This document shows, in pieces, positions 11,463 to 20,740 of a DNA stretch of 64,000 nt. Under the pieces are notes generated by a model. That model saw only the letters and a program-made list of their open reading frames with translations, was not told the DNA's origin and did not search any database. The stretch covers positions 9,610,390 to 9,674,389 of the forward strand of contig NW_023503409.1 of assembly GCF_014529535.1 (NCBI RefSeq), in the 5' to 3' direction. The position numbers were made by a program, and so were the translations under genes. How positions within the stretch are numbered: position 1 is the stretch's first letter; every line of letters starts with the position of its first letter. Source of the stretch: Bradysia coprophila (Eukaryota; Arthropoda; Insecta; Diptera; Sciaridae).

Positions 11463-13403
11463 TTACACCGCAATAGCACCCACCAATAAACGATTTTTCG
11501 GCGTGCAATCTTCCGGCACCAGTCTCAGTAGTTGAACTTTGTATCCGCATTCTTCTGCCATTAATTTGCGATCTGTGTCCACCACATCCATACAGAATTG
11601 ACCCTGTTCGCTCTTCTCCACGTTACACTCTCCTTTATTTACATCATGAGCCTGGTCGGAACAATGTGCGATGTGCATGTACTCCGTATCGAGGATACCT
11701 CCATCAGTTCTGAATGTAGCACTACGTGGATATTGGATGTGTGGAATGGTATGGATGCCACCGTAACAACATGGACAACATACAAAATTAGCTCTCTGAT
11801 TTATGCAAAGCGATAGAACAATGTCGGTGGCCACTCCGCACGCATGCAGCGAACAGCCAATGTTAAACGATCCAATAAAATAGTCCAAGTTGCACTGAAA
11901 CAAGTGAACATTGTCCAATTTTAGCAAATCCACCCGTTCTCTAGCACGCATCAACGATTCCTCTTTGTTTTCCAGAAGAATGATCTGACAGTCCGGCAGC
12001 AGGTATGCCAATAAAATCCCTAAGTGTCCTGCACCACTACAAAAATCGACGATACGGTCACCGGGCTTCTCTATCGTTAGAACACATTGCGCCAAACATT
12101 CCAATTGATGTTTCTTCCGGTTTAGTCGTTTTTCGGGAAGCTTTCCGCCTTCTGGTAACGCTTGATATGGTACAGTTGACCAATTGATTTGATTGGTCAC
12201 AGTCATCGGAAGACTTGCTATGTTTAGATTCAACGCGTTCACTTTATCCAGCGATGCGATGATCTCCGATTGTTTCGTGAAAATTCGAGCTTTCGGCTTG
12301 TATCGTTTCGGATCGCTTTTGTACAAACTTTCGAACTCTTTTGACGGGCAGTTGTACGCTATGTCGTCAGCAACCACCAATTGATTTTGTAGAAGAATGG
12401 ATGAACTTGATTTGAGTTCTGCTTTAGCTCTCAACGCACTCATCCACTTTGTCGTCAATGGTAGCGACATCGACAGTGATTGTGTATTCGGTAGAGTTTT
12501 GAACATGAGGAAGTAGCATGCGTACATAATTATGTCGACCAAATGAACGTCTTGTCCTTCGGCGAACGTGTGTGGAATATTCAATTGGTCTTGGGGAGTG
12601 CTGCTTGATATTTCAACAAAGTTGGCCTGCAAATAAATGAATAAGACAAATTAATAATCACCCACACACCCAGCCACAGATTCTCTGTTTAACAAGCAAT
12701 CAGAAATTCGAACCCGACGTACCTTCGATTTTCGTTGTTTATTGAGTCGAGGAGTTTTCTCGCGTCCATCCACACCAAACTGTTCGAATTGCTGCACTAG
12801 CTTCGCCTGCGTTGTCTTCTCTTTGGCCAGATCTCGTGCCACCTTGTAGACATTGTGAATGCGCACCGGCAGCGCTAAATGTTTTTCGAATCTCACAAAT
12901 TCGTCAAACAGTTGAAACGATTTCTTTCCCTCGAAATGCTTCGCGTTTAATTTGAGGACGGTGTCGGTGCAATTGATGACGTCGATTTCACAGAACTTTG
13001 TCCACGTTGATGTTTCAGATGGTGCTTGAAGGCAGCCTTCCTTAAACCCTAGCAACTTGTTCGCTTCATTATCGTTCACTAACTTGACCAGGCCTCTACA
13101 AACGGCACACAGACCGGCAATAACACATTTATCATTTACTATGACTGGATACTTCACTAAGGCCGCAGCTTCATTTTGAAAGTCAGAATTGCTCCCGTCT
13201 ATTACGTGGAACTTAAACCCACTGACATCGACGGTAATTTTTGTTGAATTGTCTTTTGGCACCGATCGAATCAGATAAATTGAAATGTTTTCGTCACAAC
13301 GGATAAATCGGTACACGAACAGTGTCACATAGGTTTCGATGGTCACTTCAACTTTGTTCTTATTTACATCCGATAAAATTTCCAAATAAATTTTTCCGGC
13401 CAT
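11463..13403 (-). CDS. GSTCD: GSTCD homolog (GST C-terminal-like plus methyltransferase-type protein)
   Basis: Two exons: 13403-12723 (227 codons, donor GTACGT, phase 0) and 12626-11463 (acceptor TTTGCAG). The predicted protein is 614 residues, close to the vertebrate length. The C-terminal half has a class I methyltransferase-like fold: motif I as DFCSGAGHLG around residue 405, the following acidic LLENKEES, then SLHACGVATD and the Cys-rich FVCCPCCYG loop, all typical of GSTCD. The middle region would correspond to the GST C-terminal-like helical part. Function is poorly defined in the family. A SAM-dependent activity is inferred from the motifs and no substrate can be read from the sequence. 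The ATG at 13403 was chosen because it follows the JTB stop by 31 bp and heads the open frame. An alternative upstream start would lie inside JTB. Confidence 0.87.
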
Positions 13404-13434
13404 TTCCGTTCACCCTATTCCACCAGTAGAGTCT

Positions 13435-13993
13435 TTAGACGGTGTGTCCTAATTGACGTTGAATTTTTAGCGTTGTCTGTCGATCCAGAAACCGTTGTCG
13501 CATAAACGAAACGAACGTTGATGCTGAGCCGACCAGAAATAGAATTCCTTGAAATTTCCAGTAATTGCGTTCGTCTAACCAGGCGACTTTATCGCAGCTC
13601 CGCGATACCGTCTCACCACTTTTACACCGGAGAACTTCTTTGTTGTTCGTATGCACACAGACTCCTTGACTCTTGCTGGCTATTTCGTAAGCTGTTTTGG
13701 CAATTCAAAATTCGGACTTTATTTCACCGAAACGTTAGCAAGAAATGTTCCACTCACCTGTACAAGGATGACAATCCTGAATTATTGTGTAGTCCTCCCG
13801 GCGCCAACAAGTTGAATTATCTTCAATGATGAATTGCTTTTGACGATGTGTTCCTGTCCAATTCGATTCAATCACCAATACGAGAACAGTTAATCTACAA
13901 AAGAGAACGAATGCACAAAAATTTTAGATCAATTAGCGACGACGACACGAACAGCTAGACGTACAGAGCAAGGCAGCTGATAGCTAATATCAT
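13435..13993 (-). CDS. JTB: JTB-like type I membrane protein
   Basis: I reconstruct three exons. Exon 1 is 13993-13965 (29 nt, donor GTACGT), exon 2 is 13894-13758 (acceptor TTTTGTAG, donor GTGAGT) and exon 3 is 13691-13435 (acceptor CCAAAACAG). They join in frame to 140 residues, close to human JTB (146). The start MILAISCLALLTVLVLVI is a signal peptide. The ectodomain has the JTB cysteine set (STCWRRE, DCHPC, SQGVCVH, VLRC, SRSCDKV). It is followed by the family signature DERNYWKFQG, a membrane segment, and a basic tail with RQRFLDRQ. The family is linked to cell-surface and mitochondrial/cytokinesis roles in mammals, and nothing here narrows that. Exon 1 rests on phase and splice signals only. 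Confidence 0.85.
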
Positions 13994-14400
13994 TCGCTTT
14001 TTAGGACATGTCTCAATCATTTTTCATGAAATGATGAAAACAAGTTCTTAAATTTTGATATTTTTAATGTGATGACAACATGTGTCAATGGTGCGTCAAA
14101 TTTGACGAATAACATTTTCGAAAAAATTCGAAGTGACGGTCTTCGCTCTAGCAAAAATTCATTAATCGAAAAAGTGAACTCGCTTCTAACTTTTAAAGAT
14201 CAACACGATACAAACATAGGAAGAAAACATTGAATCAATAAGAAAGAAATCGGATAACACACTGATGACTGCGCTCCGCTACTCGGACTAATATGAAAAA
14301 TACTATTCGTACCACGGACTAAAAGTCTTTTTTAGCGTTTTCGATTCCAGACCTCGCCTTCGGCTCTGTCTGGAAACTTCTCACACGCTAAATAGTACAT
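13994..14400. promoter_or_regulatory. Upstream region of JTB/GSTCD, no clear core promoter
   Basis: This stretch must hold the 5' flank of JTB (minus strand). I see no convincing TATA box. The distal half (about 14270-14400) is repeat-like, with CTTCGGCTCTGTCTGG-type sequence bordering the next foldback element. Confidence 0.35.
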
Positions 14401-14410
14401 TGAATGACAA

Positions 14411-14509
14411 GGGGCGAAAGTAAAAAAATTCAACCGTGTGCGAGAGTTGGAGCCCGCGCCGAAGGCAAGGGCTCTAATCGCACAGGTTGAATTTTTTTAC
14501 TTTTGCCCC
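14411..14509. mobile_element. Foldback element, GGGGCGAAAGTAAA family
   Basis: The left end GGGGCGAAAGTAAAAAAATT (14411) is mirrored by the right end (14485-14509, AATTTTTTTACTTTTGCCCC). The centre holds a second inverted pair around GAGCCCGCGCC and GGCAAGGGCTC. The same family recurs at 45784-45880. Confidence 0.75.
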
Positions 14510-14524
14510 GAGTCGTTCATACTA

Positions 14525-14990
14525 TTTTTTTTGATACCAACATTGAAAATTGATACGTATCGCAAACATCGCAACAAAATGTTGAAAAAAAGGCATTTAG
14601 CCAGAAAATGCGGGGGTCCAGGGGGCGGCAGCCCCCTGGCATATGAAAAATTTAATAATTTAGCCATCACAACAATAACACACACAAAAATTAAGATATA
14701 ACTAACAAATCATTCAGTAACAATAAGTATCAACTTTGTATGCTAATTTCAATAAGAACACTGGCGCACAGTGTTTTACAATTTTGATCAAAGTATTCTG
14801 CATAATATGAGCGGATTTTGTTGACAACTCGACTCATTTCTCTCATTTTCTGTGACGTCAGTCACTTTCGCTGTTCGTTCAGTTGCGTTCGCTCTTCGTT
14901 AAGTACTTTCTCCCCGTGGGATGCATTTTTTAACTTTCGCCCCTCATATGCGGGGCGAAAGTATCATTTTTCAATGTTGGTATCAAAAAA
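14525..14990. mobile_element. 466-bp TIR element with internal CCAGGGGGC hairpin
   Basis: Terminal inverted repeats of about 30 bp flank the element. The left reads TTTTTTTTGATACCAACATT (14525) and the right (14961-14990) is its near-exact reverse complement. Inside, at 14618-14639, lies CCAGGGGGCGGCAGCCCCCT, a GC-rich hairpin otherwise foreign to this AT-rich DNA. A similar-sized element at 45296-45771 carries the same hairpin in opposite orientation. Confidence 0.7.
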
Positions 14991-14997
14991 TGGTTAT

Positions 14998-15110
14998 TTG
15001 TGTACCTGTTTTGGACGATTGATTTTAGGCAATTTCGCGGATTGTAGGCCGAACGAAGTGAGGCTTACAAGCGAAAGTGCCTTAAATCAACCGTCCCAAA
15101 CAGGTGCACA
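14998..15110. mobile_element. MITE, TGTGTACCTGTTTTGGACGA family, copy 1
   Basis: The left end is TGTGTACCTGTTTTGGACGA and the right end ACCGTCCCAAACAGGTGCAC. Between them is GGCAATTTCGC with GGCCGAACGAAGTGAGGC. Related copies lie at 16531, 23692, 32302 and 44935. Confidence 0.75.
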
Positions 15111-16259
15111 TGTAAGTTTTCATGCAGAGGGTCGGAAACCCGAGAAAATTCGAAAAATTGCCCTCATTTTCGGCCCCGAAGCATGAAAAAAGACTTTTAC
15201 TCCTAGGTACGAAATGTACTAGTGCACAACATAGGTGAGACAACAGTAATTTTGTCATCTCAGTAGAAACTTTGGAAGCCTTTGTTGTGAAAAATGTTTT
15301 GTTGACTTCGGGATAAAAATAGAAAATTTTATTTTTTCGGGTGACTTATGGTCCTCGCTAAGCTCTGGCCGCAAACAACACTTCGAACAGAAATTTTCAA
15401 CTTTCCTTCCCTAAGCTAACAATTGACTATAGCTGAAGGCTTAACGGGTACTGTATCTTCAGCTAAATGATTTTTCATGGAGTTATTTCCTAGCAAAAGT
15501 GAAGATGTAATAATGACTCTTGCTCCTTAACATTCTCCTCTCGTTCAGCAACCGTAAATATTGATCTCTCACAGACCTCAAGAATGTCTGTTACTTCTAT
15601 CGATTTAAGAATTTTTAACACATGAATCTATTACTTCATATACTACGACTTGGGCTAAAGTACTTTAGTGCAACGTATTGCTTCCATTTCAAGTCATTCG
15701 AAGATTTTGAAATTTTTTTCTTAGTAGCTGTTTAAACTAAATGGTAAAACAAATGCAGCAACAGATTGAGGGTGAATCTGTTCAAGATATTAAACAGAAT
15801 TAAGTAATTGACTTGATAATTATCGAGGTGGAATAGTTGATGTAAAATAGTTGCAAAGAGTTGCAATCGAAACAATCGAAACTATAAGAAAATTTGGTTC
15901 GTTTAAGTTCATAGCTCCCGAAGGTGCACCTGCACCGACCAGTGACCATACTCTATCTGAAGTTCTTTCAGTGGCGCACCTTCCTGCAAACTTTCACCAT
16001 TTTAACATGTTTTATTTTGTTCGATGTTTCCAAGATATCGTTCTTAAGCAAATGTTCTAATTTTATTCATATTTTGACACAGAAATTTCATTGTCTTCGA
16101 TTGTGCCGATTTGAAATTGGCTCGTCACTGTAAAAATTTGTTTTTTTTTCATACAAAATTGTACTCTTTTTGGCAGCTGTCGCTCGAACCTCGAAGCACT
16201 ACTGCTTGAACTTGTAGATGAGTGAAAAATGTCTCAAAAATGCTTGAAAATTTAACCCA
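15111..16259. other. Intergenic, nothing identified
   Basis: I find no gene-like ORF, repeat or RNA. Two short open frames near 15850-16130 lack start context and coding character. Confidence 0.4.
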
Positions 16260-16267
16260 TGCAAAAT

Positions 16268-16494
16268 CAAGGCTGTATACTTTGGGGAGGTCACGCAGAC
16301 CGCCATTTTATTAGATACGCGGGAACACACCACTTCTTATGATTTTACATGTAAAAAATTTCACCACATCATCAAGACGACGCGAATCATCAGAGTAGGT
16401 GAATTTTTGTATGAAATCGGCCATTTTATCGTCAACTGTGGTGTGTAACCCGCGTATCTGTATCTGCGTGACCTCCCCAAAGTATACAGCCTTG
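16268..16494. mobile_element. hAT-like MITE, CAAGGCTGTATACTTTGGGG family, intact copy
   Basis: The 227-bp element begins CAAGGCTGTATACTTTGGGG and ends with the reverse complement CCCCAAAGTATACAGCCTTG. It is flanked by an exact 8-bp direct repeat TGCAAAAT (16260-16267 and 16495-16502). An 8-bp target duplication is the hallmark of hAT-type transposition. A second, interrupted copy is at 60158-60641. Confidence 0.9.
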
Positions 16495-16530
16495 TGCAAA
16501 ATGATTGAAAAATGTTGACATAATAGTCAT

Positions 16531-16613
16531 TTGTGTACCTGTTTTGGACGATTGATTTTAGGCAATTTCGCGGATTGTAGGCCGAACGAAGTGAGGCTTA
16601 CAAGCGAAAGTGT
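16531..16613. mobile_element. Half copy of the TGTGTACCTGTTTTGGACGA MITE
   Basis: It starts as in the copy at 14998 but stops after GCGAAAGTG. The right-hand arm is missing and has been replaced by TTGACATAAAATG, itself repeated and similar to the left flank TTGACATAATAG. Confidence 0.65.
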
Positions 16614-16822
16614 TGACATAAAATGTTGACATAAAATGTATGAATCATCTGTCAAATGTTTTTCGTGCTTGATCTAAACCTGATGTAAACGCTTATTTTT
16701 CAAGCACTTTTCCAAAACTAAGTGCTGGCCTTAAAAAATTAATACCTTCACCCTGGTTTTAATAAAAAAAAATGAATGCGCAACAGAAATGTGACTGAAT
16801 AAACGAAAAAATAATTAAAATG

Positions 16823-16861
16823 ACTTTAAATAGAGACGACCTGAGAACTCGTAATTCAGTT
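16823..16861 (+). promoter_or_regulatory. Possible core promoter of the cysteine-rich peptide gene
   Basis: A TATA-like TTTAAATAG at about 16824 lies some 30 bp before an initiator-like TTCAGTTG at about 16855, and the ATG follows at 16893. The spacing fits an insect TATA-Inr promoter. Confidence 0.4.
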
Positions 16862-16892
16862 GAAATTGAATTTTAGCGACAAACATCCGACA

Positions 16893-17199
16893 ATGAATTT
16901 AACTTTTCTGCCTCTTTTGGTCGCTACTATGTTTATGTCTGCGACTGCGGGTAATACAATTCTTTTTTTTTCTGAAAAGGCCACAAACAAAATAACAACG
17001 ACAACAAAATTATTTTTTTTTAAACCTAGAAGCTGTCGGAAATGTTGATGGCTGCAGACCGATGGAGTGTTCCCTGACAGGCATTCTCTGTCCCATTGAT
17101 TGGCCCGTGCAAGTCGATGAACGACCCTGTCGCTTGGAACAAATGATTACAAAGGGAAAAATGTTGGAAGGAACAATAATAGTGTGTTGCAAAGGCTGA
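16893..17199 (+). CDS. Small secreted six-cysteine peptide, unknown family
   Basis: Two exons: 16893-16950 (donor GTAATA, phase 1) and 17030-17199 (acceptor AAACCTAG), giving 75 residues. The start MNLTFLPLLVATMFMSATAE is a clear signal peptide, and the intron falls at its end, as is common for secreted peptides. The mature part has six cysteines spaced C-x4-C-x6-C-x12-C-x18-CC and ends VCCKG, which suggests three disulfides. I do not recognise the family. Antimicrobial, protease-inhibitor-like or odorant-related roles are all possible and none is supported. The ATG is preferred over an upstream non-ATG frame because it begins the signal peptide. AATAAA occurs near 17330. Confidence 0.7.
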
Positions 17200-18160
17200 A
17201 GTTGGCTGCTAGGAACCTCTCACAATGATACACAAAACCACACATTTTGTATAAGGAAAGTGTCGCTTTGTGAGTCATTGTGAATCGCGCCAGGACGAGA
17301 TTCCTCATTACTGTTGTAAAAAGGAATCCAAATAAAAATGTTTTTCTGGAACGTATGAAATTTCTATTTACGGTTTCTTTGCTTTTACTTCACCTTCGGC
17401 TCGGATATGGAAATACTACACTTGTCAAAACAACACTCTACAAACCTCGTTGCTTAAAGTACACTCGAAAGTTTGGACCGTTGACGGCAAAAAATATATG
17501 TTAAAACTGATGAAGTAAAAGATTTTGTAGCAACTAAAAAATCTGATCAAACGATATAACAGAATCGATAATTACACCTAGCTCATATGGTTGCTGTCTG
17601 TGAAAGGCTTTAAATAAAAAATCCGTCTTTTACGCGAAGAATTCGGTTCAGGTCAGTTTTGTTCCATAATGGAATTCGTACGCTCTACATTCTAAATCAG
17701 AAACAATTATTTTGTCCAAAATCATCTAACTGTACGACCATGAGCTGATCATCGGCAGCAATTCTTGTTTTAATATGGCACTGGATAGTCCAAAAACGGA
17801 AATTTTTCGTGACACAATTTTTGAATGCCGCCCACGCTCTCATCGATTGAACTGCTACTGTTTCACCGTTTCTTTTATTGTGTGCATATAATAAAGTAGA
17901 GCCAGATGTAAGAGTTGTGTGATGTTTTACCTGGCTCACATATGTTCAAATATGTAAACAAAAGTTGTCAGTTCCATTTCATCGAAGCAATAATAATACG
18001 AAATACAGACGTAGCACCGGTTTGTGATACTATTTCGATATTAGTTTGTCTTAGAAATTTTCCGTTTCTGCTTACAACAAAAACTTTGGCTTAATTAGCG
18101 AAAACAGTCTAACTTGCGATTGTATTGATTGAATAATCGAAGGTAGAATATTGAGTAGAA
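17200..18160. other. Intergenic, one unexplained minus-strand open frame
   Basis: This separates the peptide gene and the PB1-ZZ gene. A minus-strand open frame at 17697-17939 reads plausibly in parts (for example MRAWAAFKNC and RIAADDQLMVVQLDD) but has no clear start, splice partner or recognised homology. I do not call it a gene. Confidence 0.35.
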
Positions 18161-18974
18161 ATGTCCCGTACTTTTAAAATTTGCTTCAACGATGGATCAG
18201 GCAATAAGGAGGTGTTTGTTGTAAAGCCTAATTCAGAGAACTTTGGAAGTCTGGTAGAAGAAATATACGCTCGTAAGCCGGAGTTAAGGAATAAGCCGTT
18301 GAAGTGCCATTACGAAGGTTAGTTCCGTACGGGTAATTGTTGCATAATATGCATAAAGAACGATGATGTCACCATGAGACAATTTTTGTTTTTTATTTGT
18401 TTATATATTGACTGTAACTACGTGTCGATGTACGATCACGAGATACGGATATTGGATGACAGATTTGATCAGAAAATTAAATAATTTTTGTTAAACGTAC
18501 GTAGCTGAACCAGATTGATAGATTTCGAATTAATTCTGTCTTACAGACTCCGATGGAGACAAAATCGTCATCGCCATGCCATCGGATTTTGATCTGTTCT
18601 TAGAGCAAAATATCAATAAAATATTTGCTGAGGAGAGTAGTGAGGAAACGGTATGGAAGTCACTAAACCCGTCACTGTTAAATACCATCCCAGCTGCACA
18701 AACTGCTAATCCAATCGTTGCTAATACCGAGCCGAAACCATCGATCTTTATTGACGAAATACGTAAAATTCGTCACGAAAATATCCTTTGCGACGTTTGT
18801 GACAAAGAAGTGTATGGCTTTCGGTACAAGTGTCTCGATTGTGAGGAATTCGATATGTGTATGGATTGTGCACCGAAGCAAATTCATATGGAGCATCTTG
18901 TGCTGCGCATTACTAATCCAATTGAAGGAGAGAAACACTTCCACTTACACGTAACGGATCCGGAGGAAAATTAG
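18161..18974 (+). CDS. Short p62/ref(2)P-like protein (PB1 plus ZZ)
   Basis: Two exons: 18161-18317 (donor GTTAGT, phase 1) and 18547-18974 (acceptor TCTTACAG), giving 194 residues. Residues about 4-80 form a PB1 domain: FKICFNDG at the start and the acidic OPCA motif DSDGDKIVIAMPSDFD, plus a basic residue at the first strand, so a type I/II-like interface. Residues about 130-180 form a ZZ zinc finger with CDVC, YKCLDCEEFDMCMDC and downstream His residues. This order is that of the autophagy receptor p62/SQSTM1 and Drosophila ref(2)P. Those proteins run to several hundred residues with LIR and UBA parts, and here a stop follows the ZZ directly. It may be a truncated paralog, an isoform, or a gene whose last exons I cannot see. 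Confidence 0.8.
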
Positions 18975-19912
18975 ATATTTCGGTGGAAAGAAATTGCTTG
19001 AGGACTTGCTCGACCCTTAGTTTTATATAAAAAAAATTGCGAAACTTTAAACACCTTTTGAATTCTGAATCTAGTAGTAATTTGCCTTCAGCCAACAACA
19101 CAAGATAAAACAAACATGTCCATGCAAACACTAAATCTGATAAATTAATATTTTAACATTTTCCATGTCACATTCCACTGTCATCAACTTTGAAAAGGTG
19201 ATGAGATACTTAGATCAGTTTAAATTCTCGCACAGTAAAATTTGCCTAACAAACTCTTTGAGCTGGAGGACTTAAGTTTCCTTCTTTGATTGTTAAGTGT
19301 TGCAGCTTTAAAATATAAATTGAAATTTAAAAAAAATCTTTCTTTTGCTTCATGTGACCAATTTCCGATGTTTCGGGTAATCTGAGACTAGTCAGCATTT
19401 TCCCGAATTTCCTTAAAAATATTTTTGGGGAAATTCATGAAAATATGTTTTCCGTAAAAATAATCTTTGGTAAATCGGCAACGAGTTTCCTTCCATTCTT
19501 TTTTATAGACAATGGAAAAGAGGCTAAACAACAGCGGCGATTTCTTTTGTTGTTATTATTAATAATCAATTCGGTCATAAACGTTTCACAGCACCAATTA
19601 TCACGTTGCTCAAATTTATTTGTTGATGGCATTGATGAATCACGTAATAGATTTGGACTTGAATTTCCATCCCACCGAATCGCTATTTTATGTGCCAACA
19701 ACGCATTAGCAAAAACGAATTTATTTTATATAAAAAAAAACTTTCAACAAAATCAGAAAAAGAAACATTCCGCTTAAACAATGAACGGTCAGATTGTGCT
19801 AATTATGGCCACCAACCATTGCAAGTTCATCGATCGTCATCTTAGTAATTATCACATTTTTAAATCGTTTTCATTGTACAAATACATTAGACCATCCGCT
19901 CTATTATGTCAT
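18975..19912. other. Intergenic/3' flank region, nothing identified
   Basis: This lies between two convergent genes (plus-strand PB1-ZZ and minus-strand secreted peptide). The open frames here are AT-rich and not gene-like. Both 3' UTRs should fall in it; TTTATT at about 19618 and 19723 could be poly(A) signals for the minus-strand gene. Confidence 0.4.
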
Positions 19913-20740
19913 CTATGGATCGGCTGCTGGTGCATTTTGAAAGAGATTGTCGTATTTATCTAGATTCTCTTTGTCGAATCGGTACAGATTGCGAATAAAG
20001 TCCTGGTATTGTGACGATTGCAGATTACTCGTATCGGCCAGTGCTGAACGATCGTCGAATACTTGTTCGCTTGCTGGTATGTTTAAAAATGTTTCATTCT
20101 TTTCGTCGCAAAATACTACAGCTACTGCAGCGGATAGAAGGAGAATCTGAAAGAAATGTTTGGGTTACACAGCGAATGTTTGAAAGCATTGAACCGGTGA
20201 AAAGAAAAATGAGAAAATTTTAAATTTTCCGTGTTGTCAAATTTTTGAATTTTTCGAGGTTTTCCGAAATTATTTCTTAAATTTGCCGTTATGTGAAGCC
20301 TAGATATTCATTGTACCACTCTGGCTAATGCCCTCTTGTATAGCGAAATATATGTTTAAACAAATGAAGTACAAGATTATATGTGCAAAACTGCGTCACG
20401 AAACTATTTGGGAAGTAAGTTCAACAATAGAAGTACTAGATTCGATATGTTCGATATTCGACTTGTAAAAATTTCAATTGCTTGCCGTCTATGAGAGATA
20501 AGTATTAGAAATCGTACATTAGGATATGGTAGCCAAGTTTCACAATTTTTTGGTTTAAATACAATTTTTGAAAGAGAAAAAAATTCTCATAATCAGGAAT
20601 AGAAAGTGATCTATCCATAAATTCGTGCAGCTAAATTTTTTGGCCTTAACTTATCGATCACTATTTTAGCTTTTAAAAAAAAATGCAAAAAACAGAACCG
20701 TCTCACCAAATACGAAACTCACTTTAAATATCACTTCCAT
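19913..20740 (-). CDS. Small secreted acidic peptide (83 aa), unknown
   Basis: Two exons: 20740-20723 (ATGGAAGTGATATTTAAA, donor GTGAGT, phase 0) and 20146-19913 (acceptor TTTCTTTCAG). Joined they give MEVIFKILLLSAAVAVVFCD as a signal peptide, then an Asp/Asn/Gln-rich mature part with FLNIPASEQVFDDRS, QYQDFIRNLYRFDKENLDK and a terminal APAADP. There are no cysteines after the signal peptide. The first exon carries only six codons, so the gene is easily missed. The phase-0 join and the resulting hydrophobic leader support it. I do not recognise the family. It resembles small insect secreted or glue/seminal-type peptides only in general composition. Confidence 0.6.

Noticed and set aside
17697-17939. 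Minus-strand open frame of 80 codons with some coding character
   Set aside because: No start, splice partner or recognised family. Kept only as a note in the intergenic entry.
19445-19963. Two plus-strand open frames after the PB1-ZZ gene
   Set aside because: AT-rich, unrecognised, and partly opposite the 3' region of the minus-strand secreted peptide gene.
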